Shown: positions 33,872-43,108 of the stretch, piece by piece | How the letters are laid out: every line of letters starts with the position of its first letter | How positions within the stretch are numbered: position 1 is the stretch's first letter | Source of the DNA: Rhodospirillum sp047263945 | GTDB lineage: Bacteria; Pseudomonadota; Alphaproteobacteria; Rhodospirillales; Rhodospirillaceae | Direction of reading: 5' to 3' | Length of the DNA stretch: 64,000 bases | Assembly (NCBI RefSeq): GCF_047263945.1 | Contig: NZ_JBLAVB010000002.1 | Location: forward strand, 434,001 to 498,000 | Made by a program: the position numbers and the translations under genes | The notes under the pieces: model-generated | The model's input: only the letters and a program-made list of their open reading frames with translations | The model's database searches: none | What the model was told of the DNA's origin: nothing

Positions 33872-34537
33872 TCAGGGCGTCCAGCGCAGGAAGTTGGTGA
33901 TCAGGCGAAAGCCCGTCGCTTGGCTCTTCTCCGGATGGAACTGGGTACCCACCAGATTGTCGCGGCCAACCATGGCGGTAAGGGGCCCGCCATAGTCCAC
34001 TGAGACCAAGCGCTGCTGATCTTCGGCGGGCAGGAAATGGTAACTGTGGACGAAATAGGCGTGATCTCCCGGGGTCAGGCCCTCCAGCAGGGGGTGCGAG
34101 CCCGGGGTGAAGTCCAGGGAATTCCAGCCCATGTGCGGGACCTTGAAGGTGGTGTCGGGAACGGAGATCTGGCGGATTTCTCCTTGGATCCAGCCCAGTC
34201 CCTCATGTCGGCCGTGCTCGACACCGACATCGGCCAGTAGTTGCATGCCGACGCAAATGCCCAGGAAGGGGCGACCCTGGGCCAGGACCGCGTCTTCCAA
34301 GGCGTCGACCATGCCAGAGACAGCACCCAGGCCCCTGCGGCAGTCGGCGAAGGCGCCCACGCCGGGCAGGACGATGCGATCGGCGCGGCGCACGGTCTCG
34401 GCATCGTCCGTGACCAGGATTTTGGCTTGGATGCCCGCTTCCAGGGCAGCCCGTTCAAAGGCCTTCGCCGCAGATCGCAGGTTGCCGGACCCATAGTCGA
34501 CGATGGCAACGGTCATGGCCAGTTGAGAGGATGTCAT
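33872..34537 (-). CDS. hisH: Imidazole glycerol phosphate synthase, glutamine amidotransferase subunit
   Basis: 221 residues from ATG 34537; ATG 34516 is possible but lacks a ribosome site. Class I glutaminase: VAIVDYGSGNLRSAAKAFER, PFLGICVGMQLLAD with the nucleophile cysteine, GTQFHPEKSQATG with the histidine-glutamate pair. Supplies ammonia to HisF. It follows hisB after about 175 bases that hold only small hairpins (e.g. ACCCATGCCTGGGT at 34663-34676). Confidence 0.97.
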   Translation of the reverse strand: MTSSQLAMTVAIVDYGSGNLRSAAKAFERAALEAGIQAKILVTDDAETVRRADRIVLPGVGAFADCRRGLGAVSGMVDALEDAVLAQGRPFLGICVGMQLLADVGVEHGRHEGLGWIQGEIRQISVPDTTFKVPHMGWNSLDFTPGSHPLLEGLTPGDHAYFVHSYHFLPAEDQQRLVSVDYGGPLTAMVGRDNLVGTQFHPEKSQATGFRLITNFLRWTP

Positions 34538-34712
34538 AGCTCGGTCGTTCCCTGGAAACGAACGTCAAACCGCGTCCGCTTCCGTCCATACATGAGGAGA
34601 AGATCTCTATGAAGGGCTTTTAGCAGCCCCCCAGTACCCTGCCAAGGTGCCCGGTAACAGGACCCATGCCTGGGTGTGAGCCGGGTTCTACCCTGCTTTC
34701 TGTCAGACGGAA

Positions 34713-35321
34713 TCAGGTTTCTTCTATTCCGCCCCCCAGGACACCCTTGGTCGATGGCACGGCGTCTGCTTTGCGTGGGTCAATCTCCCAGGCCTGACGG
34801 AGCGCGCGGGCAAGAGCCTTAAAACAGGATTCAATTATGTGATGGTTATTTTCGCCATAAAGATTTGCAACATGCAATGTGACACCTGCGGTTTGCGAAA
34901 AAGCCTGGAACCATTCCTTGAAAAGTTCGGTGTCCATATCGCCGAGTTTGTCGCGGTTAAAGGCGACTTTCCAGATCAGATAAGGCCGGTTGGACAGGTC
35001 CAGGGCGACCTGAGTCAAGGTCTCATCCATAGGGATCAAAGCCGAGCCATAGCGTTGAATTCCCTTGCGATTTCCCAAAGCTTTGGAGACCGCCTCACCG
35101 ATCGCCAGGGCGGCATCCTCGGTTGTATGGTGGAAGTCGATATGGGTGTCACCCTGGGCGCGTACCGTAAGGTCCATGAGACTATGGCGCGATAATTGCT
35201 CAAGCATGTGGTCAAGGAAACCGATACCCGTCGACACATCGTAGGCCCCAGTTCCGTCAATGTTGAGGTCTATGATGATTTGAGTTTCCTTGGTAACGCG
35301 CTTAATGCTTGCTTGTCGCAT
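34713..35321 (-). CDS. hisB: Imidazoleglycerol-phosphate dehydratase
   Basis: 202 residues, monofunctional. Duplicated fold with the metal histidine motifs DHMLEQLSRHSLMDL, DFHHTTED, and in the second half GENNHHIIESCFKALARAL. First gene of the his operon and divergent from an XRE regulator, so the shared 131-base region probably holds both promoters. In many alphaproteobacteria hslVU stands beside hisB; here it is 31 kb away. Confidence 0.97.
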   Translation of the reverse strand: MRQASIKRVTKETQIIIDLNIDGTGAYDVSTGIGFLDHMLEQLSRHSLMDLTVRAQGDTHIDFHHTTEDAALAIGEAVSKALGNRKGIQRYGSALIPMDETLTQVALDLSNRPYLIWKVAFNRDKLGDMDTELFKEWFQAFSQTAGVTLHVANLYGENNHHIIESCFKALARALRQAWEIDPRKADAVPSTKGVLGGGIEET

Positions 35322-35452
35322 GCCGTGTGCTCTCCAATGCTTCGCAAAAGAAGCGAAAATAGGGTAAAGGGCGGTGTCTCGCTATATAGGTGCGTAATCC
35401 CGTCGGCGAAAAATCTGGAGTCGAGAACCCGGACACGCTAAGGTTTTGCGAG

Positions 35453-35962
35453 ATGGGTTCAAGATTTAGCAACCTGCTTAGATCATGGGGCAAGAACGTG
35501 AGAAGGTCAAAAACCGAAGAGACCCTGGGTGATGGTGCGGCAAAGTCGCCCGATCCCGTTGATGTGCATGTGGGACGTCGTCTGCGCCTGCGCCGAACCC
35601 TTTTGGGAATGAGCCAGGAGCAACTCGCCAACGCTGTTGGTGTGACGTTTCAGCAGATCCAAAAATACGAACGCGGGAGCAACCGCGTAAGCGCCAGTCG
35701 CCTTTACGACATATCCAAGGTTTTGGGTGTCGCTGTGGCGTTTTTCTTCGAAGATATCGGTGAGGATGTCACCGCCGTGCGTAAGGCACCAACCCTGCCT
35801 GAGCTCGACGGTCTGTCCGAACCGGCCATTCCGGCCTACGAGCAGGATCCTCTTCAGAAGAATGAAACCCTGGAGCTGATCCGCGCCTACTGGCGCTTGC
35901 CCACGGAAAACGTGCGCAAAAAGGCCCTGGACTTGCTGAAAAGCCTGTCCGGGCGGGATTAA
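35453..35962 (+). CDS. XRE-family HTH regulator
   Basis: 169 residues from ATG 35453; a GTG at 35390 would add 21 residues. The Cro/C1 HTH is at about 35-95: DVHVGRRLRLRRTLLGMSQE, QLANAVGVTFQQIQKYERGS, NRVSASRLYDISKVLGVAVA, FFFEDI. This is the widespread alphaproteobacterial stress/phase regulator type with a C-terminal helix-rich tail. Divergent from hisB and followed by a clean terminator. Confidence 0.9.
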   Translation: MGSRFSNLLRSWGKNVRRSKTEETLGDGAAKSPDPVDVHVGRRLRLRRTLLGMSQEQLANAVGVTFQQIQKYERGSNRVSASRLYDISKVLGVAVAFFFEDIGEDVTAVRKAPTLPELDGLSEPAIPAYEQDPLQKNETLELIRAYWRLPTENVRKKALDLLKSLSGRD

Positions 35963-36021
35963 CATTTTCGATCCGGTGGCTGCCTTGGGTATTGGCACCG
36001 GAACTATCCCCCCACCAAAAA

Positions 36022-36056
36022 ACAAACGCCAGGATATCAGTTCCTGGCGTTTGTTT
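36022..36056 (+). terminator. Rho-independent terminator after the XRE regulator
   Basis: ACAAACGCCAGGA (36022-36034) and TCCTGGCGTTTGT (36042-36054) form a perfect 13-base stem with a seven-base loop, followed by TT. It ends 90 bases beyond the regulator stop and could also serve the opposite strand gene that ends at 36112. Confidence 0.85.
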
Positions 36057-36111
36057 GAGTTCCACTTGGATCAGGTGGTTAGAGCAGAATTAACACAATA
36101 TTTTCACTATA

Positions 36112-36762
36112 TCAGTCGCTGCTTGATCCGCCCCCGACATCTGAAAAGACAGTCCAAAGGGAAAACACGCCTGCCGTCACACTTCCCACGGCGACGGGAT
36201 AAATTGCGTACCGTTCCACCGCAGATCGTTTCGTTCGACTATCGAAGGCTTCCCGTTGGATATAGGCGTCCTTGTACTCGAAAAATGCGACCATGCGCTT
36301 GGACCATTCGGCAACAGCGGGAATATCCTTGGGCGGTGTCTTTTCGGCGTTTACATAGGTCATGCGGGCTTGACGGGGGTGCATACTGTCGGAATCCACC
36401 ACCCGGTCCTCGAAAAACCGGGCAAGGGCCAGAGTTTGTCCGTCCCCCCGTTTCATAGCTGTCCGCGCCAAGCCTGACCAGGCGTCCTGGTAAACGGGCC
36501 AGCGTGCCGCAGCTTCCCTATAGTACTCCGTGGCCTTATCCCAATTTCCGGCCTCTTCCGCAGCCTTGGCCTGGTTGATGGCGCTTTTTGCTGCGTCGAG
36601 ACTGAACTCCTGGGCTTTCGGTTTGGGGGGCGCGATGGGGGTGAAGGCCGAACAACCCGTAACCAAAAGGGCGACCACCAGCGGCCCTGCCACACAGCGG
36701 AAAAGCCGGGCAATCAAGGACAAAGCAGGGTTTGATGTGGGGCCTTCTCCAGGCAAGGGCAT
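36112..36762 (-). CDS. Putative lipoprotein with a TPR-like helical region
   Basis: 216 residues from ATG 36762, which has GGAGG eight bases upstream. Lipobox LLVTGCSAF near residue 37 after a hydrophobic stretch, so export and lipidation are likely. Next is a helical part (AKSAINQAKAAEEAGNWDKA, TEYYREAAARWPVYQDAWSG) resembling one or two TPR units, then a variable tail with a second hydrophobic stretch and GGGSSSD end. Unknown function. Its 5' end faces the fructosamine kinase gene. Confidence 0.7.
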   Translation of the reverse strand: MPLPGEGPTSNPALSLIARLFRCVAGPLVVALLVTGCSAFTPIAPPKPKAQEFSLDAAKSAINQAKAAEEAGNWDKATEYYREAAARWPVYQDAWSGLARTAMKRGDGQTLALARFFEDRVVDSDSMHPRQARMTYVNAEKTPPKDIPAVAEWSKRMVAFFEYKDAYIQREAFDSRTKRSAVERYAIYPVAVGSVTAGVFSLWTVFSDVGGGSSSD

Positions 36763-36872
36763 GGCGGTATCCTCCGGATGCGCGGGGTGCGGTCGGCAGA
36801 GTACCCCGGACGGTCCCACGCCGCCAAGTGCCGTCCATCCTCAAACCCAATCGCCGAAGGATCCCCTCCACC

Positions 36873-37730
36873 ATGTCCCTGGATGCCCCTTTCGTTGCCC
36901 GCATTTTTCGTGCCACGGGAGCCGTACCCCGGCGCGCCTTTCCCCTCGGTGGGGGCTGTGTCGCGGAGGTTTTGCGTATTGATCTTGAAGATGACCGGGT
37001 GCTCGTGGCCAAGAAGGGGGCCTCGGGGGATCGGCTCGATCTGGAGGGGTTTATGCTCCGCCATTTGGCTGAGGCGGGGGTCCCGACGCCAGAGGTCTTG
37101 CTTGCCGAGGATGACCTTCTGCTCATGGCCCATGTGGAGGGGGGCGACGTCTTGGATACCCCAGCCCAGAGCCATCTGGCGGACATGCTGGCAACCCTCC
37201 ATGCCGTACCACAGGACGTCTATGGATTTGATCGGGACACGGTGATTGGTGGGCTGCGCCAGCCCAATCCAGAAGGCAACCGTTGGGTTCCCTTTTTTGC
37301 GGAGCATCGCCTTCTTTATATGGCCCGTCAGGCGATGACGGCGGGGCACCTCTCTCCGGCTCTCATGGCCCGGGTGGAGACTCTGGCAGGGCGTCTGGAG
37401 CGGTGGTTGCGGGAACCGGCCCACCCCAGCCTGCTCCACGGGGACCTATGGGGCGGGAATATTCTCTCTCGAGAAGGTAGGGTGGTGGCCTTGATCGATC
37501 CGGCCCTGTACCACGGCGATCCGGAAATCGAGCTGGCCTTCGGAACCCTGTTTGGGACCCTCGGCACCCCCTTCTTTGATCGCTACAGGGAGCATCGGCC
37601 CCTGGAACCGGGCTTCTTCGAGGACCGGCGGGACCTGTACAATCTCTATCCGCTTCTGGTCCATGTCCGTTTGTTCGGAGGGTCCTACGTGGCGTCTGTG
37701 GTGCGTGTGCTGGATCGTTTTGGGGTGTGA
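36873..37730 (+). CDS. Fructosamine kinase family protein
   Basis: 285 residues from ATG 36873. Protein-kinase-like fold of the fructosamine-3-kinase/aminoglycoside phosphotransferase superfamily: LLHGDLWGGNIL (catalytic loop with the aspartate), VVALIDPALYHGDPEIELAF (metal-binding DP instead of DFG) and YNLYPLLVHVRLFGGSY. It removes sugar adducts from proteins by phosphorylation, or phosphorylates small ketoamines. Convergent with thpR. Confidence 0.92.
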   Translation: MSLDAPFVARIFRATGAVPRRAFPLGGGCVAEVLRIDLEDDRVLVAKKGASGDRLDLEGFMLRHLAEAGVPTPEVLLAEDDLLLMAHVEGGDVLDTPAQSHLADMLATLHAVPQDVYGFDRDTVIGGLRQPNPEGNRWVPFFAEHRLLYMARQAMTAGHLSPALMARVETLAGRLERWLREPAHPSLLHGDLWGGNILSREGRVVALIDPALYHGDPEIELAFGTLFGTLGTPFFDRYREHRPLEPGFFEDRRDLYNLYPLLVHVRLFGGSYVASVVRVLDRFGV

Positions 37731-37738
37731 GGTGGGCC

Positions 37739-38284
37739 TTATGACCCATTGCCCAGGGGGTAGACCGCTTCCTCGGTGTACAAGGGGCCGTCCCGGCGGA
37801 GGTGGCTGGAAAAGAGGCTGAAGGCCTCCACCGGGAAGGAATGGGAGACCGACAGATTATGGGCTTCCACATAGGCGCGCAGGCGGTCCGGGTGGGGGTC
37901 GTCCAGGCGGGCCAGGGTGATGTGGGGGGTGTATTGGCGCCGATCCGGTTCCAGGCCCAGCTCGTCCAGGACCCGATCCAGCTTGTGTTTCAGGCGCACC
38001 AAGTCCGGCGTTTTTTCCACACCCGCCCAAAGGGTCCTTTGTCGGTGCCCCGTGCCGAACAGGCCAAGGCCCAAGACGGTCAGGGAAAAGGGAGCGACCC
38101 GTAAGTCCATCAAGGCTTGGTCGATTTCCCGGGCCAGCCCTTCCTCCACTTCGCCGATGAAGCGCAGGGTCACATGCAGGTTTTCCCTGGGCACCCAACG
38201 GGCGCCGCGTAGACCCTGGTCCAGCCCGGTCAGGGTGTCGCGCAGGGAGTCTGGAGGGGTCAAGGCAAGGAAAAGACGGATCAT
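37739..38284 (-). CDS. thpR: RNA 2',3'-cyclic phosphodiesterase (ThpR/LigT)
   Basis: 181 residues. 2H phosphoesterase with the two histidine motifs ENLHVTLRFIGEV and YTPHITLARLDD. Start MIRLFLALTPPDSLRDTL is typical. Opens 2',3'-cyclic phosphates to 2'-phosphate and can ligate tRNA halves in vitro. The ATG overlaps the tesA stop by four bases, so both are co-translated. Confidence 0.95.
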   Translation of the reverse strand: MIRLFLALTPPDSLRDTLTGLDQGLRGARWVPRENLHVTLRFIGEVEEGLAREIDQALMDLRVAPFSLTVLGLGLFGTGHRQRTLWAGVEKTPDLVRLKHKLDRVLDELGLEPDRRQYTPHITLARLDDPHPDRLRAYVEAHNLSVSHSFPVEAFSLFSSHLRRDGPLYTEEAVYPLGNGS

Positions 38285-39033
38285 TGGCCTTTGCCTTCCC
38301 CTTTCGAGTCGGCGCCTTTCGAGCTGACTTGGATCCGGTCGATCAGGGCTTCCACCATGGGCAGGATACGGGACACGATGATATTCACTCCTTCGGGCGT
38401 GGGATGGATGCCGTCCTCCAGGTTTAAATCCGGTTGGCCCGCGACGCCATCCAGAAAGAAGGGGTACAGAAGCACATCCTGTTCCCGGGCCAGCTCCCCA
38501 TAGAGGACGTTGAACTCCCGGCTATAGTCCCGGCCCAGGTTGGGGGGGGCGAGCATCCCCGCGAGCAGAACGGCGACCCCCTCGGATTTCAGGCGGGTGA
38601 TGATGGCGGCCAGGTTTTCCTTGGTCTTCGCCGGATCCAGGCCGCGCAGGCCGTCGTTGGCTCCCAACTCGAGGATCACCCCATCGGGGTCATCGGCCAG
38701 CATCCAGTCCAGGCGGGACAGCCCGCCGGCCGTCGTGTCGCCGGAGACCCCGGCGTTGATCACGGTTACATCGTATCCCTTGTCGCGCAGGGCTGCTTGC
38801 AGGCGGACCGGGAAGGCGGCCTCCTGCGGCAGGTTATAGCCCGCGCTCAGGCTGTCCCCCAGGGCGACCAGAGTGATCGGTTCCCCCGCTTGCGCCGTAT
38901 AGATAGCCAGGAGGCCGGATGCGGGCAGCAGGGCTAAGGCCAAGGCGGCGCCTTGGATCCACCGCCGCACTGCCCCATATCGCCGGGGAGGCCGCGTTCG
39001 GTCCAATGTGAAACAACTGGAGAAATAGTCCAT
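38281..39033 (-). CDS. tesA: SGNH/GDSL esterase, TesA-type arylesterase or acyl-CoA thioesterase
   Basis: About 250 residues from ATG 39033; a GTG at 38970 would leave a neater signal peptide starting VRRWIQGAALALALLPASG. Exported esterase with block I VALGDSLSAGYNLP (Ser nucleophile), block II NAGVSGDTTAGG, block III LELGANDGLRG and block V DGIHPTPEGVNII (Asp-His). The next gene on the plus strand starts at 39032, so the two ATGs share CATG head to head. This tesA-ybbAP neighbourhood is conserved in proteobacteria. Confidence 0.93.
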   Translation of the reverse strand: MDYFSSCFTLDRTRPPRRYGAVRRWIQGAALALALLPASGLLAIYTAQAGEPITLVALGDSLSAGYNLPQEAAFPVRLQAALRDKGYDVTVINAGVSGDTTAGGLSRLDWMLADDPDGVILELGANDGLRGLDPAKTKENLAAIITRLKSEGVAVLLAGMLAPPNLGRDYSREFNVLYGELAREQDVLLYPFFLDGVAGQPDLNLEDGIHPTPEGVNIIVSRILPMVEALIDRIQVSSKGADSKGEGKGQ

Positions 39034-39787
39034 GGATGGCTCCCAAACGGGTTCGGGGGATGGCGCGCCGGTCATCGCGCTGGCGGATCTTCACCTTAAG
39101 CTGAGGGGGCCGACGGGCGAGGTCAACATCCTGCGCGGCATCGACCTGACCGTGGCCCAGGGGGAAACCCTGGGATTGGTCGGTCCATCGGGCTCTGGAA
39201 AGACTTCCTTGCTGATGGTCATGTCCGGGCTGGAGGGGGCCTCTTCCGGTCAGGTTATCGTTGCGGGCAAGGATCTGACCGCCCTGGACGAAGATGGTCT
39301 TGCCCTGTTCCGCCGGGATCGGGTGGGCATCGTTTTCCAGGCCTTCCACCTGATCCCCACCATGACGGCCCTGGAAAATGTCGCCGTCCCCCTGGAATTC
39401 GCCGGACGGGTCGACGCCTTTGAGCGCGCCCGGGAGGAATTGGAGGCCGTGGGTCTCGGCCATCGCCTGGGGCACTATCCGGGGCAGTTGTCCGGGGGCG
39501 AACAACAACGTGTGGCCCTGGCCCGGGCCTTTGCGGTACGGCCCCGTTTGCTTCTGGCCGACGAACCCACCGGGAATTTGGATGGGGAAACGGGCGAACG
39601 GATCATGGATCTGATGTTCGCCCAACGGGCGCGCCATGGCACAACTTTGGTCTTGATCACCCACGACATGGATTTGGCCCACCGCTGTGACCGGGTTGTT
39701 CACGTCAAGGATGGCCTGATCACCGGCGAGGAACCGGGGGAGCACCCCTGGTCCACGGAGTCCACCAGCCTGGAGGCCGCATCATGA
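39032..39787 (+). CDS. ABC transporter ATPase, YbbA/LolD-like
   Basis: 251 residues. Walker A VGPSGSGKTSLLMVMSGLEG, signature LSGGEQQRVALARA, Walker B LLLADEPTGNLDG, H-loop VLITHDMDLA. The MacB/LolD/YbbA group pairs with FtsX-like permeases, here the 848-residue protein two genes on. The stop overlaps the methyltransferase start (ATGA), and the ATG overlaps the divergent tesA ATG. Confidence 0.95.
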   Translation: MDGSQTGSGDGAPVIALADLHLKLRGPTGEVNILRGIDLTVAQGETLGLVGPSGSGKTSLLMVMSGLEGASSGQVIVAGKDLTALDEDGLALFRRDRVGIVFQAFHLIPTMTALENVAVPLEFAGRVDAFERAREELEAVGLGHRLGHYPGQLSGGEQQRVALARAFAVRPRLLLADEPTGNLDGETGERIMDLMFAQRARHGTTLVLITHDMDLAHRCDRVVHVKDGLITGEEPGEHPWSTESTSLEAAS

Positions 39788-40530
39788 CCGGGAGCAATCC
39801 AGGGCCTGAAACCTTCTCCGTCGCCCGGTTCGATGCCAAACGCGCCTTGGCCTATGACGATACGGTGGCTCGGGCCATTCCGGGATATGCCACCCTCCAT
39901 GATGTAATCGCCGCCGTCACCGCAAGCCTGTTGCCCCAAGAGGCCCGGATCCTGGTGGTCGGCGCAGGGACTGGAGCGGAGATCCTGCGCCTGGGCATCC
40001 ACCAGCCGGGGTGGTCCTTCCTGGGTTTGGACCCGGCGGAAGACATGCTGGCTGTCGCCCGGGAGCGATTGACCCTGGCCGAGGGCGGATTGATCGACCG
40101 TGTGGACTTGATGGCGGGAACCCTGGAGGACCTGTCCTGCGCCCCCCCCTCCCCCTTCGACGCGGCCCTGTGCGTGCTGGTGAGCCATTTTCTGCCCGAT
40201 ACGGTGGAGGGAAAGGCGGCCCTGTTCGCCGGGATAGCTGCCCTGGTGAAACCGGGCGCGCCCCTGATTCTGGCCGATTTCCTGCCGCCCGAGCCTCCCC
40301 TCCCCGGCGCAGAGCTGATGGAGGCCGCTTGGGTCGCCTGGCAGCGCGACCGTCAGATCCCAGAGGAGGCCATCACGCGCGGCCTCGCCCATGCCCGGGC
40401 CAAAACCCATCCTGTGGGGCCAAAGCGCCTGGGGACTCTGCTCGAGGGCGCCGGGTTCGCCGCTCCCCAGCGCCTGTTTCAGGCTTTGCATGTTCACGGC
40501 TGGCTCAGCTTTCGGAAGGACTCAGCATGA
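39784..40530 (+). CDS. Class I SAM-dependent methyltransferase
   Basis: 248 residues. Rossmann motifs: ARILVVGAGTGAEILRLGIH (motif I), WSFLGLDPAEDMLAVARERL (motif II), DLMAGTLEDL, and FDAALCVLVSHFLPD (post-motif). Small-molecule type, substrate unknown. It is wedged between the ATPase and permease of a YbbAP-like exporter, overlapping both by four bases (ATGA at each junction), so all three are made together; the usual locus lacks this gene. Confidence 0.88.
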   Translation: MTGSNPGPETFSVARFDAKRALAYDDTVARAIPGYATLHDVIAAVTASLLPQEARILVVGAGTGAEILRLGIHQPGWSFLGLDPAEDMLAVARERLTLAEGGLIDRVDLMAGTLEDLSCAPPSPFDAALCVLVSHFLPDTVEGKAALFAGIAALVKPGAPLILADFLPPEPPLPGAELMEAAWVAWQRDRQIPEEAITRGLAHARAKTHPVGPKRLGTLLEGAGFAAPQRLFQALHVHGWLSFRKDSA

Positions 40531-43073
40531 GCCGGAGAGTTGCCCTGACCCGGGGGCCCGTGCCCCTACGCTTTGCTTTGCGGGAGTTGCGGGCTGGATT
40601 GGCCGGGTTCCGCGTTTTCCTGGCTTGTCTGGCCATTGGCGTGGGAGCCATCGCTTTGGCCGGGTCTGTCAACTCCTCCATCACCGAGGGGATGCGGGCC
40701 GATGCCCAGGCCCTTCTGGGGGGAGATTTGGAGCTGCGCTTGCTCTACCGCGAGGTCTCGCCGGAGGAACGGGCGACCCTGGAAGGCCTGGGAGACCTGT
40801 CCCAATATACGGAAATGCGCTCCATGGTGGGGGTCGAGGGGGATCGCTCCCGCCGCTCCATGGTGGAACTGAAGGGCGTCGATGGGACCTACCCGCTGTT
40901 CGGAAAGATCACGCTGAGCGGGGCTTCGTCCCTGAGGGAGGCCCTGGCGGTCCGTCATGGTATCCCCGGTGCGGCGGCGGCTCCGGCCTTGGCCGACCGA
41001 CTGGGTCTGTCCTTGGGTGACCGTCTGGTGGTCGGCGATATCACGGTGGAACTGCGCGCCCTGATCGATCGGGAACCGGATCAGATCACCGGTGGATTCG
41101 GTCTTGGCCCTCGCCTGATGGTGGCGGCCGAGACGGTGGAGAAGACCGGGCTGATCCAACCGGGCAGTCTGGTGGAATACCATACCCTGATCCGCTTCCA
41201 CCCGGGTGTGACCACGGATCAAGCCAAGGATACCCTGGAGTCGACCTATCCGGAGGCGGGCTGGCGGATCCGTGATACGGAACAGGCGGGGGGCAATTTT
41301 CAACGGTTCGTGGATCGCTTGACCCTCTTTTTGGTGCTGGTCGGCCTGACCTCCCTACTGGTGGGGGGGATCGGCGTGGCCAATGCGGTGAAGGCCTATA
41401 TGGATGGTCGGGTGCGGACCATTGCCGCCCTGAAATGCCTGGGGGCTCCGGCAAAGCTGATCTTCCAGGTCTACATGATCCAAACCGGTTTGATCGCCAC
41501 CATCGGGATTGGCTTGGGTCTGGTGGTGGGCGGTGGACTGCCGCCCTTGTTGCTGGCCCTTTATGGGGATCGGTTGCCGGTGCCTGCGGCGGCAGGGTTT
41601 TTTGTCGCGCCCCTGGTTCAAGCGGCGGCCTTTGGATTCCTCACGGCCTTGGCCTTCGGACTTTGGCCCCTGGCCCGGGCGCGGGCCATTCCCGCCACCG
41701 CCCTGTTCCGGGGGGAAACGGGCATGGGGGCCGTTCGGGTTCGCCGTCGGGACAGGGTCACCGTGGGTCTGGTGGGGCTGGCCTTGGCGACCCTGGCCGT
41801 CCTGGGGTCCAAGGATCCCACCCTCGCCCTATGGTTTGTCCTGGGGGCGGGGGTGTCTCTCGCCCTGTTCCGGGGGGCGGCCGGGGGGGTGATGGCCCTG
41901 GCGAAGCGGGTCCGGCACCCCAAGGGTATGCCCAGTCTGCGTCTCGCCTTGACCAACCTGCACCGCCCCGGCGCGCCGACGCCCAGTGTTGTGCTGTCCC
42001 TGGGATTGGGGTTGACGGTCCTGGTGGCCGTGGCCCTGATCGAGGGGAACCTGCATCGGCAGATTCAGGAGGACATGCCCGATAAGGCGCCGACCTTCTT
42101 CTTCATCGATATCCAGTCCAACCAGTCGGAGGCGTTTCGCAAGACGGTGCTCTCCGTGGCGCCGCATGCGGAGATTTTGTTGGCCGATATGGTCCGGGGG
42201 CGGATTCGCGCTTTGAAAGATGTGCCGGTGGACCAAGCGACCGTGGCGCCGGACGCCAAATGGGCGGTTCGCGGCGACCGAGGGTTTACCACGTCAGCCA
42301 CCCTACCGGAGAATTCCACCCTGAAGGACGGGACTTGGTGGCCGGAGGATTATGCGGGGCCGCCGCTGTTCTCCCTGACCGCCGATCTCGCCGAGGGCAT
42401 GGGGCTGGTTCCCGGGGATTCGGTCACGGTGAACATCCTGGGCCGGGACATCACCGGCGTCATCGCCAATACGCGGGAGGTGGACTGGGCGAGCCTGTCC
42501 ATGAACTTCGCCTTCGTGGTCTCCCCCGGCGCCTTCGCCGGAGCGCCGCGCACCTATATCGCCACGGTTCGGGCCGACCCGTCCCAGGTCACGCCTATTG
42601 AACAGGCGGTGGCGGAGCAGGCGTCCAATGTGTCGATCATCCGGGTTGGCGATGCCCTGGATCTGGTGATGACGATGATGGAGGACGTGGGCACCGCAGT
42701 CCGGGCCGCCGCTGGGGTGACCCTGTTGGCCGGGATCCTGGTTCTCGCTGGATCCTTCGCCGCCAACCATGGCCGTCGGGTCCGGGAAGCGGTCACCCTG
42801 AAAGTGCTCGGGGCCACCCGAGGCATGATCCTGCGGGCCTATATGATGGAGTATGGCGTACTCGGTCTGGCGACGGGGGGGATCGCTGCGGTCATTGGTT
42901 CCGTGGCCGCTTGGGCGGTCCTGGTGTTCGTCATGCGCGCCGAGTGGGTCTTCCTGCCCGGTGTGGTGGCCGGAACCTTGGTGGTCTGCGTGGTCTTCAC
43001 GGTGTTCGCCGGATTTGCGGGCACCTGGACAGCCTTGGGAGCCCGTCCGGCGCCGTATTTGAGGAACGAATAG
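40527..43073 (+). CDS. FtsX-like ABC permease, YbbP type
   Basis: 848 residues from ATG 40527. Eight to ten membrane helices in two FtsX-type halves, separated by large periplasmic loops. N-terminal FALRELRAGLAGFRVFLACL and SSITEGMRADAQALLGGDLE are the YbbP family start; repeated FtsX core VGGIGVANAVKAYMDGRVRT, IAALKCLGA and later REAVTLKVLGATRGMILRAY. Works with the ATPase encoded two genes before and possibly with TesA; the substrate of YbbAP-type exporters is not settled. Confidence 0.93.
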   Translation: MSRRVALTRGPVPLRFALRELRAGLAGFRVFLACLAIGVGAIALAGSVNSSITEGMRADAQALLGGDLELRLLYREVSPEERATLEGLGDLSQYTEMRSMVGVEGDRSRRSMVELKGVDGTYPLFGKITLSGASSLREALAVRHGIPGAAAAPALADRLGLSLGDRLVVGDITVELRALIDREPDQITGGFGLGPRLMVAAETVEKTGLIQPGSLVEYHTLIRFHPGVTTDQAKDTLESTYPEAGWRIRDTEQAGGNFQRFVDRLTLFLVLVGLTSLLVGGIGVANAVKAYMDGRVRTIAALKCLGAPAKLIFQVYMIQTGLIATIGIGLGLVVGGGLPPLLLALYGDRLPVPAAAGFFVAPLVQAAAFGFLTALAFGLWPLARARAIPATALFRGETGMGAVRVRRRDRVTVGLVGLALATLAVLGSKDPTLALWFVLGAGVSLALFRGAAGGVMALAKRVRHPKGMPSLRLALTNLHRPGAPTPSVVLSLGLGLTVLVAVALIEGNLHRQIQEDMPDKAPTFFFIDIQSNQSEAFRKTVLSVAPHAEILLADMVRGRIRALKDVPVDQATVAPDAKWAVRGDRGFTTSATLPENSTLKDGTWWPEDYAGPPLFSLTADLAEGMGLVPGDSVTVNILGRDITGVIANTREVDWASLSMNFAFVVSPGAFAGAPRTYIATVRADPSQVTPIEQAVAEQASNVSIIRVGDALDLVMTMMEDVGTAVRAAAGVTLLAGILVLAGSFAANHGRRVREAVTLKVLGATRGMILRAYMMEYGVLGLATGGIAAVIGSVAAWAVLVFVMRAEWVFLPGVVAGTLVVCVVFTVFAGFAGTWTALGARPAPYLRNE

Positions 43074-43108
43074 ACTGGGGCTAGAGCGCAATGAGGAAAA
43101 AAGAACAG

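Noticed and set aside
34621..34712. Structured RNA between hisB and hisH (AGAACCCGG on the minus strand recalls the RNase P RNA end)
   Set aside because: The rest of RNase P RNA would have to lie inside hisB, which is intact coding sequence.
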